DNA of 64,000 nucleotides from Diphasiastrum complanatum (Eukaryota; Streptophyta; Lycopodiopsida; Lycopodiales; Lycopodiaceae). The translations under genes were made by a program, and so were the position numbers. This document shows positions 10,564-21,700 of this stretch, one piece after another; the stretch's first letter is position 1; the number at the start of each line of letters is the position of its first letter. The notes under the pieces were generated by a model. That model had not been told where the DNA came from. It searched no databases and was given only the letters and a program-made list of their open reading frames with translations. Where the stretch lies: the NCBI GenBank assembly GCA_029204225.1, contig CM055097.1, positions 61,348,385 through 61,412,384 on the forward strand. The letters are read 5' to 3'.

Positions 10564-12276
10564 CTATCCTCCATTATCACATCTTAGTGCTTTGATAGAA
10601 GTACTAAGTTGTTTCTCTACTAGAGACTTGAACTTAATGAAAGCTTCATAAACAAGATTTTTCTTTGATAGTAACTCAATCCATGTGAATCTAGTACAAT
10701 CATCTATAAAAGTTACATACATCAAGGCACCTCCATTACTTGCATGTGAAAAACTATGTACATCAGAATGTATGAGATCCAAGGGAGAGAGAGATCTTGA
10801 TGAAGATTTCTTGTAAGAAGATTTGTGTGACTTTGCAAGGCCACATGCCTCACACATTTTTCCACACTTCTTGAAAGCTCTTGGTAGGCCGAGAGCTAGT
10901 TCCTTGCTTGCCATTGACTCCATAGATTGAAGATTAGGATGGCCTAATCTCTTATGCCAAAGCTCCACTTGAGTTAGCTCCTCCCTAGCCAAGTTCACAC
11001 TTTCACTTGCAACATTAGCATCCAACTTGAAAAGTCTACCTTGCTTAATGCCACTAGCTATGCACTTATCATTTTTCAAGATGGAACAAACTCCATTCTT
11101 GAAATGTACATCTAGTCCATTGTCCATTAATTGTCCTACACTAAGCAAGTTTCTTGAAATGGTAGGAACATACAAAACATTATCTAGATCTATCCTTTTA
11201 GATGTGCCTAAACAAAGAGGTATAGATCCTATGCCATCTATCTTGCATGCTTGATCACTAGCAGTGTATATTGACTTCTTAGAGTCATTACAAGATAGAA
11301 GAGTAGAAAAATAATGCTTGTTAAAGGACATGTGGGAACTAGCCCCACTATCTATCCACCATGTGTCTTGACTTGAAGTTGGTGTAGATGCAACCATTAA
11401 GGATGTGTTGAATCCATCCTCATATTCTTCCTCTTGAGCAATGTTCCCTTGATCTCCTTTGGCTTGTTGATTCTTCTTCAAGTAGCATTCTGAGGCAAAG
11501 TGTCCTTTCTTTCCACAAAAGAAACACTTTAGTTTTGCCTTGTTCTTCACTTTGCCTTTGGAGGTAGATCCTCCATTCTTCATCTCGGCCTCCTTGCCTT
11601 GATTTTTCTTGAATGGATTTTGCTTTTTCTTGCCTTTAGATGTAAAGTTAGCTTTCTCCTCTCCTCCATTAAGTGACATGCTATCCATTCTTGTCTTGAG
11701 GTGTAGAAGCCTACTCTCCTCGGCCACAAGAACATTGTGCAACTTTTCAATGGATGGAAGAGAGTCTTGAATGGCAAATGATTGGACTAAGTTGGTAAAC
11801 TCATCACTTAGACCATTCAAAATGATTTGTACTAGTTCTTGATCTTGGATCTTCTCTCCTATTGCACTTAACTCCTTGTTAAGAGATTTGATCCTAAGAA
11901 CATACTCTTGTCCACTCTCTCCACTTCCTTTCATGCTTTGGAAAACTTGATTTCTTAGCATGAGGATTCTTGAAGTATTGTTGGATTCATAAATGCTCTT
12001 TAATGAATCCCAAGCCTCTTTGGATGAGGTACAAGAAGACACCTCTTTCAAGAGGTCATTGCATACATTTAACTTTATGCAATGTAGAGCTAATCTTGCT
12101 CTCTTCTTGTATTTGGCTTGTTCTTGGGGAGTTTGAGGCTCTTCCTCTACTCCTTGAACTATGTCATATAGATCATGGATCACTAGGAGTGATTCCATTC
12201 TCACTTTCCAAATGGAATAATTTGTGGAAGTGAGTCTCTCACTTGGTTCCATCAAATATCCACCCATGGATGACAT
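10564..12276 (-). CDS. copia gag, protease and integrase N-terminal part (ends at premature TAG)
   Basis: A 570-codon frame opening at MSSMGGYLMEPSERL, 596 bases after the 5' LTR edge. The first half is copia gag (NYSIWKVRMESLL, RLALHCIKLNV, LRNQVFQSMK), then a basic Lys-rich stretch and a CCHC knuckle CFFCGKKGHFASEC near residue 250. The aspartic protease motif WWIDSGASSHM follows near 306, then the pre-integrase motif LWHKRLGHPNL, the zinc-finger cysteines CEACGLAKSHK, and integrase LIHSDVHS and ALRCDNGG. The frame stops exactly where relatives read GGEY: the Glu codon has become TAG. Everything else is in frame, so readthrough or one reversion would give a complete polyprotein. Confidence 0.92.
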   Translation of the reverse strand: MSSMGGYLMEPSERLTSTNYSIWKVRMESLLVIHDLYDIVQGVEEEPQTPQEQAKYKKRARLALHCIKLNVCNDLLKEVSSCTSSKEAWDSLKSIYESNNTSRILMLRNQVFQSMKGSGESGQEYVLRIKSLNKELSAIGEKIQDQELVQIILNGLSDEFTNLVQSFAIQDSLPSIEKLHNVLVAEESRLLHLKTRMDSMSLNGGEEKANFTSKGKKKQNPFKKNQGKEAEMKNGGSTSKGKVKNKAKLKCFFCGKKGHFASECYLKKNQQAKGDQGNIAQEEEYEDGFNTSLMVASTPTSSQDTWWIDSGASSHMSFNKHYFSTLLSCNDSKKSIYTASDQACKIDGIGSIPLCLGTSKRIDLDNVLYVPTISRNLLSVGQLMDNGLDVHFKNGVCSILKNDKCIASGIKQGRLFKLDANVASESVNLAREELTQVELWHKRLGHPNLQSMESMASKELALGLPRAFKKCGKMCEACGLAKSHKSSYKKSSSRSLSPLDLIHSDVHSFSHASNGGALMYVTFIDDCTRFTWIELLSKKNLVYEAFIKFKSLVEKQLSTSIKALRCDNGG

Positions 12277-12859
12277 TTTAGAATGAATGCTCTTTTAAAA
12301 ATCACAAAGATTTTTGAATTTTAAAAGATCTATGAAGTGGCCTAAAGCTTACTAGAATGCCTATAGGCTTGTCTCTATCAAACTAACACACAAGCTTGAA
12401 TGATACTCAAAGATCTTACCAAAAATTTCTAGCTTTCACTCTCACAAAAAAAATTGCTTTACACTTTTCTTAGAGATTTCACTTCAACTAAGGATCTGAA
12501 CAAATCAGCCTCTTAGATCTGATCTTAGACTCTAAAAAGAAATGCTTCAATGATCCAAAACACTATTTGGTCATAGGCATTAGTTAGAATGAATCTAGAT
12601 CAATACTATGCTTCAAAAAGCACCAAAAATGAACTAGTATTGTGATTTTGGGACCAAAAAACACAAAGTAACTTGAATTGAAAGTTGCTGTACGGTTTCA
12701 CACGTGTGAAAAGTACATACACAGCCTCCAAGTCGTTTTGATCCAAATGATTACAAGCTATCACTCTAGAAGAACTCGCCCTCACTAGTATTGGCCAAAA
12801 AACAAATTTTGCCAATGATCTTTACAAGATTTATGATTCAATGATCACTCTCTTACTTA

Positions 12860-12871
12860 GCTCTGATACCA
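12860..12871 (-). other. Primer-binding site (initiator-Met tRNA)
   Basis: TGGTATCAGAGC on the minus strand, directly against the 5' LTR edge at 12872. This is the standard plant copia site pairing with the 3' end of initiator-Met tRNA. Confidence 0.92.
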
Positions 12872-13733
12872 TGATAAATTTTACAGTTTTTAGGACAATA
12901 ATGATTGTACTTTACAATCATAGAGAGTTATTGGTTGCTTAATCAATGAATCTATCAAGTTCTACACATTAGATCTTGATCTAGATTCACTACACTTGGA
13001 TTTAAGCAAGAGCAATGGATCAACACATCATTTTTTAGTGAGAGCGGCTTCACACGTGTGGAGTACTGTCCACTGTACGGCCTGCACCTGAAACAACAAG
13101 TACAATGATACTAGATAGCAATCATGCATAAAAATCACAAGACAAATGACTAGAAATCTCACAAAAGTGTAGAGTGCAAAAGTCTCATCAATTTTCTTAG
13201 CAAAATGATGATCCTTTTATGGATCAAGTACATCCATGAGTCTGGTACAGTCCAGCAGGCCTTCACACGTGTGAATAGTGCCACATCACTCATATCTATC
13301 CATTTGATCCATCCTTGATCCTTATCCAATAGTTGACCTTCTAGAATATGACTAAAATCCAAAAAGCTAGTCTCCTAGAATATAGGAATATTCCCTACAA
13401 AATAGGATCTAAGGAAAATGGTCAACTCTTATCTTCTAGTACTCTATACACACATGTGAACATCCACTTGCTATGTGGGAGCATTTACTCATGCACATGC
13501 AAGGAAAAGCTAATTTGTAGGTGACTAGTCAACTTGACTAAAAACTAGTCATTTCATGTTCACACTAACTAGAATGATACAAAATCAATTTAGATATATA
13601 CAAACATGAAAAGTACATCCTTTCACACATGGGAACATGCTCCACACGTGTGAAATCATATCATCAACATATTCTAATGTTTGATCAATATTTACATGAA
13701 CCAATGTCAAGTGAGAAGTGACAATTTTCAACA
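12872..13733 (-). repeat. 5' LTR of the 7.4-13.7 kb copia element
   Basis: 862 bp, the same length as the 3' LTR and almost identical to it. It would drive transcription of the minus strand. Three CACGTG boxes are conserved in the same places, and a fourth lies in the leader at 12701-12706. Confidence 0.93.
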
Positions 13734-13900
13734 GATCCGGTTCAGGCAAGATGGTATTGAAGGGATCCGGTCGAGATTGCTCTCTTTCTTCGGACTCGTC
13801 GAGATGGTCTTCAAAAGACTCGATCGAGATGGTCTTCGGTAGACTCGGTCGAGATGGTCTTCAAGAGACTCTGTCGAGATGGTCTTCAAGAGATAATGGA
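13734..13900. repeat. 25-bp tandem repeat, four copies
   Basis: Units starting GAGATGGTCTTC begin at 13801, 13826, 13851 and 13876, exactly 25 bases apart, with small differences such as AAAAGACTCGATC and GGTAGACTCGGTC. Looser copies ('CGGTCGAGATTG') precede them. They lie on the right flank of the copia insertion and resemble the left flank near 7350. Confidence 0.8.
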
Positions 13901-15369
13901 GCATGAAGAAGCGAAGGAGATGAAAGAAACTTGTCAGTGAGGGAGCGATGGAGGTGAAGGAAGGTTGTGTAGGGATGAAGGAGGAGATAAATGGTTGATT
14001 GGATCATAGTGAAGACAGATTTGTGTGTAGATCAGAAGGATTGCGTTTGTGGTTGGTTGGAAGGTGTTTTTTGTGCAGGGTTGTGGGTTTGTAGATCGTG
14101 GAGAGTGGCCAGGTTGCGTTTTATTGCAGGTTGATGATTGTCTGGCAAGAACAATCACAAGGTTGTGTTGTTTCAGCGCGGATTCAGAAAACTGTGGAAT
14201 GGGCTGATGGAGAAGGCTGTTGCAGCAGGTTTGAAATGAATTTGTGGTTGGTTCCAAGCAGCAACGGGCAAAATGTAGATAGATCCGCTGTGCTAGAGGA
14301 TCCGTTAATATGTTTTTCTTCTTGTTTATAGGTTATGTTTGCACTCTGCCTGTCAGCAGAGAGTGTGGACTTGTTTATTAGTTTATCTTTCTTGTTTCGG
14401 AGCCCACATCAGGCAGAGGGGATTGATGAACATTGTAGTATTTGTCTTGCCTATCAGAGGATGACTCAGGGGGGTCACTCTTGAAAACGTATCACATGCA
14501 TTCACAACCAAACATGCAATCAAAATGTTCAACCTATAGATCAGCATACAGTCCAGGTGAGCAAGCCATGATTCTACTTCTACTTTACTGCAAAAATGAG
14601 TCTGGATCAGATCCTAAACACTAGAACTATTTTACACATGCATTAATCTACAACCAAAAACACTAGAACTATTCCACACATGCATTAATGTACAACCAAA
14701 ACACAAGAACTAATCTAGATAGCATTTTTGATAGCCCAAGGATCAAGAAACACACATTTCTTGATTCTTGGATTACCAAGAACTTCAATGAGTGGGCTGT
14801 CCTATAATTTGCAAGATCTGTACCACATCCAGCCAAGACAATTTACCACAATGCATAATTTCATATGAATCTATGAAAGCAAGAAAACTAATCAACCACT
14901 AAGATCCACAACCACCCACAAAGGAAATGGAAGGACAAGATCATTAATGCATCACTCAAGAAACAAGAATGATCAAGGAGCGCAAGAATGCATCAAAATT
15001 TGTGGAAGATCTTCTCATCTCAACATGGAGTAGATACATTTACAAAGGCTCTCTTCTACAAAGAGGGAGTCTCTTAAATAAGCAAGAGAGCTCCTTAGGT
15101 GGCATCCTAGTGGCATTTCCACATTACACAAATTACAAGTGGAATTATGCTCTCCACTAGAGGTCAACGTCAAAAGGTGGCTAACTCTACTTTAATCTTT
15201 AAGAGGGGTCTACTTGAATTTATTACTTTGCCTAGAAATACTAGTTCCTACATGGTCATTCCATCTTTCGGGATTCACCATGAGGCTTACACAGTTTCTA
15301 CTTGATAGTATTAACTAGTATTCCTCGGCTCTCATACTTGACTCTCCCTTAGTTGAATCAAAAAAGTGC
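13901..15369. other. No gene recognised; short direct repeat at 14621-14696
   Basis: Open frames are short and lack known motifs. A direct repeat of about 38 bases, containing CACTAGAACTATT and CATGCATTAAT, occurs at about 14620-14657 and 14657-14694. The region may contain the LTR or leader of the gypsy remnant and the missing 5' part of the copia fragment that follows. Confidence 0.4.
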
Positions 15370-16337
15370 ATGTTATCACATGCAACACTTTCGAAGTCCT
15401 TCTGGACTGAAGCTGTTTCAATAGCAACCTATATTCAGAATAGATGTCCTACTAAAGGTCTCTCAGACAAAACACCATTCGAAGTTTGGACAGGTACCAA
15501 ACCTTCTTTATCAAACCTACGAGTTTTTAAATGTACTACTTTTGCGCAAATACCTCGTGATCTAAGGAAGAAGCTCGACTTCCAGAGTATCAAATGTATT
15601 TTAATCAGCTACACTATTTTGGATCAAGCCTACAAGCTGTTCGATCCATTGAGTCGAAGATATTGCTAGCCGGGATGTCATCTTCATCAGAGGAAAAGGC
15701 AGTCCCCATGTAGCCGACCTATCAGATTCTCCCGACATATTAAACTTTCTAGTTCCTCAGTCAACTATTCCCATTGCCTCAGTCGACTATTTCCATTGAA
15801 GGTCCAAGCTCTTCTACTTTTGACAAACAACAAATCAATGTCGAATCAGAAGATAATGATGTTGCAGTTCAGCAACTACAGTATGATGGAAATGTTCAAT
15901 TTCCTCTATTACCTGTAAGATCTTCAAGAGCAAGCAAACTACCTAACTGGTATATCGACGAGTTTGCAGCCTACCTTGTTCAGGAACCGACCTCTGCAGG
16001 AGACACTCAGTCAGCCTGATTCAGATCTTTGGAAAGAAACTATGGATAAAGAGTATTTATCTCTTATCAAGAACCAGACATGGACGATTGTCGAATTACC
16101 TACTAGCAAAAACGTAGTTGATTGCAAATGGATTTTCAAAGTCAAGTACAATGCAGATGAAAGCATCAATAGGAGACAGGCACGACTTGTTGCCAGACCA
16201 TTTTCTTAGGTATACAACATCGATTACACTGAGACCTTCAGTCTAGTAGTCAAGCATTCTTCTATTCGACCCTTGCTATCATTTGCCACAACATCAGATT
16301 TGAAAATACATCAAATGGATGCACAGACAACATATCT
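15370..16337 (+). pseudogene. Ty1/copia integrase end, linker and RT start (family 1)
   Basis: The translation gives the integrase C-terminal part (LSKSFWTEAVSIATYIQNRC, FEVWTGTKP, LRVFKC, KKLDFQSIKCILISY), a Ser/Pro-rich linker to about 16000, and the RT start (QPDSDLWKETMDKEYLSLIK, CKWIFKVKYNADESI, ARLVA). Frames change near 15670 and 16000, and TAG codons occur. The fragment stops at 16337 in the RT motif QMDAQTTYL, where the LTR of the next element begins, so that element inserted into it. No continuation of this RT is found on the other side of that element. Confidence 0.82.
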
Positions 16338-16601
16338 TGTTAGAAATCAATGATCAACTTTATTGTTACACTTATGAGTTACTGTTTACGATGTACTTTA
16401 TTACTAGTTGTAACTAGCCATTGGCTAGTCTAGTAGTCTACTCCTAGGTTCTCCCTCTCTATCAAGGTTCAGGGTTTATATGTACATTTTACATTCAGTA
16501 TGTGGTAGTGTGATAGAGTGATATTGCGTGTTCTTCTTCAGTCTACCTACTTGGTGATTGCTTATGGTGAATGCTTGATGTTGCATATCTGATTATTGAC
16601 A
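16338..16601 (+). repeat. 5' LTR, family 3
   Basis: Begins TGTTAGAAAT and ends TTATTGACA; 264 bases, equal in length to 22017-22280 and to the inverted copy at 28474-28737. It ends directly at the primer site (TAGTATTAGAGC, two changes from the standard TGGTATCAGAGC). Confidence 0.9.
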
Positions 16602-16868
16602 TAGTATTAGAGCTACGATAGTCCTGCGTGCCTGATCAGTGGATACAGCTTGTCACAGGCTCAGCAACAAAGTGAGAAAGTCTTTCACAGGAGGTGAAAG
16701 CTTGGAGAGACAAAAACGGCTGGAAGAAATTCTTCTTGATGTATTTTGCAGGTTTTGGAGCTCACATTTATTAGTGGGGAACGAAGACATAGTCCCAAAG
16801 GCATTGGAAAGGCCAGGGAAGCATCAAACAGATTGAAAATCTGTTGAGTGGGAAAGTTTTACAATATT

Positions 16869-17355
16869 TTTTTACATTCAGTATGTTGTAGTGTAATAGA
16901 GTGATATTGCGTGTTCTTCTTCCGTCTCCCTACTTGGTGATTGTTTATGGTGAATGCTTGATGTTGTATTTCTGATTGTTGACATGGTATCAGAGCTACG
17001 ATAGTCCTTCGTGCCTGATCAATGGATACATCTTGTCACAGGCTCCGCAACGAAGTGAGAAAGTCCTTCACGGGAGGTGAAAGCTTGGAGAGATAAAAAC
17101 GGCTGGAAGAAATCCTTGTGTATTTTGCAGGTTTGCAGCTCATAATCATCAGTGGGGAACAAAGACACAGTCCCGGAGGCATCAGAAGGCCAGGGCAGCA
17201 TCAAACAAGTTGAAAATCTGTTGAGTGGGGGTATTTTTACAATACTTTCTAGTTGTTGTGAAAAGCACAGTCCCGGAGGCATCCAAAAGGCCAGGGCAAC
17301 ATCAGACAGATTGAAAATCTGTTGAGTGGGGGAGATTCTTACAATACTTCCTAGT
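16869..17355 (+). repeat. Tandem duplication of LTR end, primer site and leader
   Basis: The last 116 bases of the LTR (16485-16601), the primer site and the leader to about 16860 are repeated at 16869-17240. The second copy keeps the better primer site TGGTATCAGAGC at 16985-16996. A third partial leader copy, from 'CACAGTCCCGGAGGCATC' to 'CTGTTGAGTGGG', is at about 17267-17330. The repeat probably arose by template jumping or unequal crossing-over. Which primer site was used cannot be told from sequence. Confidence 0.85.
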
Positions 17356-17608
17356 TGTTGTGGAAAGTGCTATTTGTGTGAGAGGTTTGCCAAGAAATCT
17401 CTCATTTGTCTGTTTGGAGTACCACAAATCACACTAGATAGTATCTAGTACTGTCATTTAGAGTTAAGAAGCTTCATACTTTTCACATTACTGATATCTG
17501 TCTGTTTGAACGATCACTCGTTTCAAAATCCAAGCCTACGCCGCCGCACTGAAGTAGGAAATCTAGAATATTCCCTTTGAAAGTTTCTATATTCTCTCTT
17601 TTCTATAT

Positions 17609-17849
17609 CCGTACCAATATCGAATCCAAGCGCACTAGTTGAAGAGAAACCCGAGCAGTCGTACATCCGCGCTCCAGTCCGATATTGTCCATACCGATAT
17701 CGGATCCAAGCGCACGAGCTATAGAAAATTTTGAGTAGTTGTACATCCGCGCTCCAGTCCGACATCGCATGCTCCAATATCGGATCCACGCGCACAATTT
17801 AAGGAGGATCCTGAGTAACCGTACTTTCGCTCTCCATTCCGATATCAGG
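17609..17849 (+). repeat. 80-bp tandem repeat, three copies, in the leader
   Basis: Each unit contains GATATCGGATCCAAGCGCAC followed by GTACATCCGCGCTCCAGTCC. The ATATC cores are at 17618, 17698 and 17778, exactly 80 apart, and a fourth partial unit ends near 17849. It sits between the primer site and gag. The deleted copy at 26.5-28.7 kb lacks this triple repeat: its leader goes straight from the GAATATTC stretch into gag. Confidence 0.85.
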
Positions 17850-17918
17850 TGTATAACCAAAAAAATATACAGTTTTGTGGTGTGATAAATTACTTGATCT
17901 GGACTCATATGTTCAGTA

Positions 17919-18780
17919 ATGGCAACTCTAAGCGAGAGTGTCCTCCATCAGTCAAGCAAATTGGAAGGAACCGGCGACTATGCAGTTTGGAAATTCAAAC
18001 TGAAAAACATTTCGATGGAAAAGGAGCTATGGGAGATCGTGACAGGTGAAGAGACAAGGCCAGTGATTGAGAAAGATCAGCGGACATTTGACAGGAGAAA
18101 ACGGAAAGCACAAAATGTCAACAACTTATCAGTTAGAGATGCAAGTATTCCCTACATTTTGGATTTAGAAGGACCAAAAGAAGCATGGGATACGTTGAAG
18201 GCATTGTTTGAGACCACAAACACATCTCGAGTGCTATTCCTGAAGACAAAGCTGCACACATTGCGGATGGATGATGGTGCAACTGTTGCTGATCACCTAC
18301 TGAAGATCAAAGAGATTCGTGACCAATTAGCAGCAGTTGGAGAGCGAGTACAAGATCGTGAGATTGTGTAGTTGACATTGAATAGTTTGAGCGAGTCACA
18401 TCAGATGTTTGTGACAAGTATAGCCACACGGGAAAATCATCCAATCTATGAAGAGTTAGGTGGATTGCTTTTGCAGGAAGAATAACGTCAAGAGTCATCG
18501 CAACAGGGGATTTGATCAAGCTCTTGCAGTCAGGGAACGTGGTGGTAGATTTGGTCGTGGAAGACACCAATCAAGAGGTGCAAACTCAAATTGTGGATCA
18601 TTCCAACAATTTCAAGAACAATCCAATGATGTTCCAAATCGAGACAATTGGAATCAAGGCCGAGGTCAAGGATGCGGCTATTCCAGACAAAATAAACCTG
18701 AAAATTGTAGGTATTGCAACAAACCTGGCCACTAGGAGCGTGAATGCTTCAATAAACAAAAGGAAATGGAACAAAGAAAA
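17919..18780 (+). pseudogene. copia gag (family 3)
   Basis: ATG at 17919 opens MATLSESVLHQSSKLEGTGD, followed by YAVWKFKLKNISMEKELWE, a copia gag signature. TAG at 18369-18371 ends the first frame after 150 codons; gag continues in shifted frames with the Gly/Arg-rich stretch RGGRFGRGRHQSRG and a zinc knuckle CRYCNKPGH whose next codon is TAG (18735). It would form the RNA-binding particle shell. It is closely related to the gag at 37257 (MANMRESILSESSKLDE), which belongs to a sister family. Confidence 0.85.
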
Positions 18781-21700
18781 GACAAAGGGCAAGTGGGAAA
18801 TTATGCTGATCAACATCAATTTGATGATTATTATTATGAAAATAATTATATTGATCAACATCAATACGATCATGATCAATATGAAGATGATACAGGTGAG
18901 AGCTCAAAATTGTTCATTACAGCATTAATGACAAGTGATGAAAACAAGAATACCTGGTACATTGAGAGTGGTGCATCCAAGCACATGACTTCAAGGAAAG
19001 AGTGGTTTTCAGAACTCAAGGAAACTCACAATGGTGATGAAGTTGGACAAGCCGATGGCAAATTGCTATCTGTTAAAGGAGTCGGAGTGGTACCTGAGAA
19101 GTTAGCCAGCGGGAAGATAAAGCTAATAAGCAATCTACTATCTGTTGGGACGATGACTGATCAACAACTCAAGGTTGAGTTTGACAGTGACAAATGTCTT
19201 GTCAAAGACATCAAGAATTACTACAAAGTGATTGCTACAGGATCTAGAGTCAACGGGAATCGACTCTACAAATTGAATGCGAGATCTTTTGCTCAAGCTA
19301 TGGTAAGCACGGTTGATAGTCGAAGTGATCTTTGGCATCAACGATTCGGTCATATTAGTGCTCAAAGTTTACAGATTCTCAAAAGAGGTAATCCAGTAAT
19401 AGGATTGCTTGATATTTCTTTTGAATATGAATGTTGCATTTTCGAAAAACAACACAGAGAGAGGTTTCCCAAAAGTGGAGCAAGGAGAGCAAGTGGCATC
19501 CTAGATCTTGTCCACATTGATCTATGTGGACCTATGCAGACTAGATCTCTTAGTGGCTACTATTACTTTATCACCTTCATTGATGATTATAGCAGATACA
19601 TTTGGATTTATTTCATAAGCAAGAAATCATATGCTTTTGCTAAGTTTAGGGAATTCAAGGCATTAGTTGAAAAGCAAACAGGATCGTGCATCAAAACTTT
19701 GAGATCTGATGGAGATGGTGAGTATTTCTTGACATAATTTATTGACTACAAAGATCAAGGGATCAAGAGACAGACTACAACACCTTATTCACCAAAACAA
19801 AATGGAGTTGCAGAATGAAAGAGCAGATCTATTGTTGCAATGGCCAGGGCGATGCTCAAAAGCAAGGGTCTACCAAATACCTTTTGGGTAGAAGCTTGTA
19901 GCACAGCTACGCACATCTTGAATCGGTGTCCTACAAAATCCGTGGAAGGTAAGACATCTCATAAAGCTGTTAATGGAAAGAAACCTAATATTTCTCATTT
20001 GAGAGTATTTGGTTGTGATGCTTATGCTCATATTCCTAATGAGAAACAAAGGAAATTGGATGCAAAAGCTATCAAGTGTATTTTCCTCGGATATGATGAG
20101 AAGGCCAAGGCATACAGGATGTATGACACAAATGCACAGAAGCTTGTAATTTCTAGGGATGCTACATTTGACGAGATGGACCGAGGTAAACAATCTGAAG
20201 TAATCACTAAAACTTTTGATGAGGGAGCGAAAGTACAGGTCAAGAAGGAAGTGGATTTTGATATAGAAAATCCATTGGACAAAGGCAAGCCTGATGTTGA
20301 AATTCCCAAGAGAGTACCTAAATGGTACTTATCAGTCACAGATGGTGCAAAGAAGGAAGATACTCCCAAATCTAGTGAGTAGGGAGAGCTTAGAAGATCA
20401 AGTAGAAATCGAAAACCTCCTGCAAGATTAGAGATGAATCTAGCCCTAATGGGTTCTGTGCTCAAGACTCAAGAACGAAAAACTTCTGATAAAGAAAATG
20501 AGCACGAGGAGTGGCGTGAAGCTGTGGAAACAGAAATGGAAGCTGTATCAAAAAATAGGACTTGGAACTTGTTTAAGCTACCTGATGGTAAGACGCCTAT
20601 CACTTGCAAATGGATATACAAGATCAAATATGGAGCTGGTGGGCAACTCAACAAATACAAAGCACGGTTGGTTGCGAGAGGATTTGAGCAGTAAGAAGGT
20701 ATTGATTTTGAGAAACCTTCGCACCCGTAGCTAAGATGGTAACTATATGTTCTGTCATTGCTATTTTTGCTTTCTATGGTTGGAAGATCCAGCAAATGGA
20801 TGTTAAATCTGCTTTTCTTAATGGAGTGTTGGATGAAGAGGTGTACTTAGTACAACCTCAAGGATTTATTGAACCAGTGAGAGAGCACCTTGTTTGTAAG
20901 CTCAACAAAGCTATTTATGAGTTGAAGCAAGCACCATGGGCGTGGTACTCTGGCATTCATGAACACTTTAAACGAAGGGGAATGGTAAAGAGTGATGCTG
21001 ATCCTAATCTTTACATTCTAAGGCAAGATTCAGATATAGTGTTCATTGTGCTGTACGTGGATGATTTGATTATTACAAGAAGTAATGAGAGCTTAATTAA
21101 TGAAATCAAATCAGATCTTTTCAACACTTTTGACATGTGCGATCTAGGATTGATGCACTATTGTCTTGGCATTGAAGTATGGCAAAAGGAAAATATGGTT
21201 TTTCTGACACAAAGCAAATATGCACAAGATTTGCTTTATAAGCTCAATATGCAGGATTGTAAGCCTCTGAGTAAACATGTGGATGTCAACACGAAGCTTA
21301 CTGCATATGATAAATCTGAGAAAGTAGATGCTTATTTGTATAGACAGCTGGTGGGTAGTTTGATTTATTTGAAACACACACGACCTGATATTTCTTATGT
21401 TGTTGGTGTTGTTAGTCAATTTATGCAAGATCCTAGTCAAACACACTGGAAGTCTGCTAAACGTATTCTCAGATACATTCGAGGGACATTGAATTTTGGT
21501 TTGAAATATGATTAGTTTGAAGTGCCAATATTGATAGGATATACAGATGTTGATTGGGCAGGTAATATTGATGACATAAGGTCTACCAGTGGTCATACAT
21601 TCAGTTATGGTACAGCTGCAGTTTCATGGAACAACAAAAAGCAACATACATTAGCCTTATCCTCGACGGAAGCTGAATATCGAGCACTCAGCAATGTTGC

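Larger units (their letters stand above)
7421..13733 (-). mobile_element. Nearly intact Ty1/copia retrotransposon
   Basis: A 6.3-kb minus-strand element with two 862-bp LTRs (7421-8282 and 12872-13733). The initiator-Met primer-binding site TGGTATCAGAGC is at 12871-12860, and a purine-rich tract lies against the 3' LTR at about 8296-8283. One gag-pol frame of about 1,326 codons runs from 12276 to 8296, in copia order gag, protease, integrase, RT, RNase H. A single in-frame TAG at 10566-10564 interrupts it. By eye the LTRs differ at only about three positions, which indicates recent insertion. The 5-bp flanks (AGTGG left, GATCC right) do not match, so no target-site duplication is visible. Confidence 0.93.

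Noticed and set aside
12860-12871. tRNA-like sequence at primer sites (also 16985 and 35945)
   Set aside because: Only the 12-base complement of the tRNA 3' end is present; no cloverleaf could be built around it.
17609-17849. Regular repeats taken as a CRISPR-like array
   Set aside because: Units are 80 bp and contiguous without unique spacers, lie in a retrotransposon leader, and the genome is a plant.
20028-20465. Antisense frames of 107-150 codons opposite copia pol (also 21144-21596, 25389-25838)
   Set aside because: They overlap clear pol or coding-like motifs on the other strand and contain no motifs of their own.
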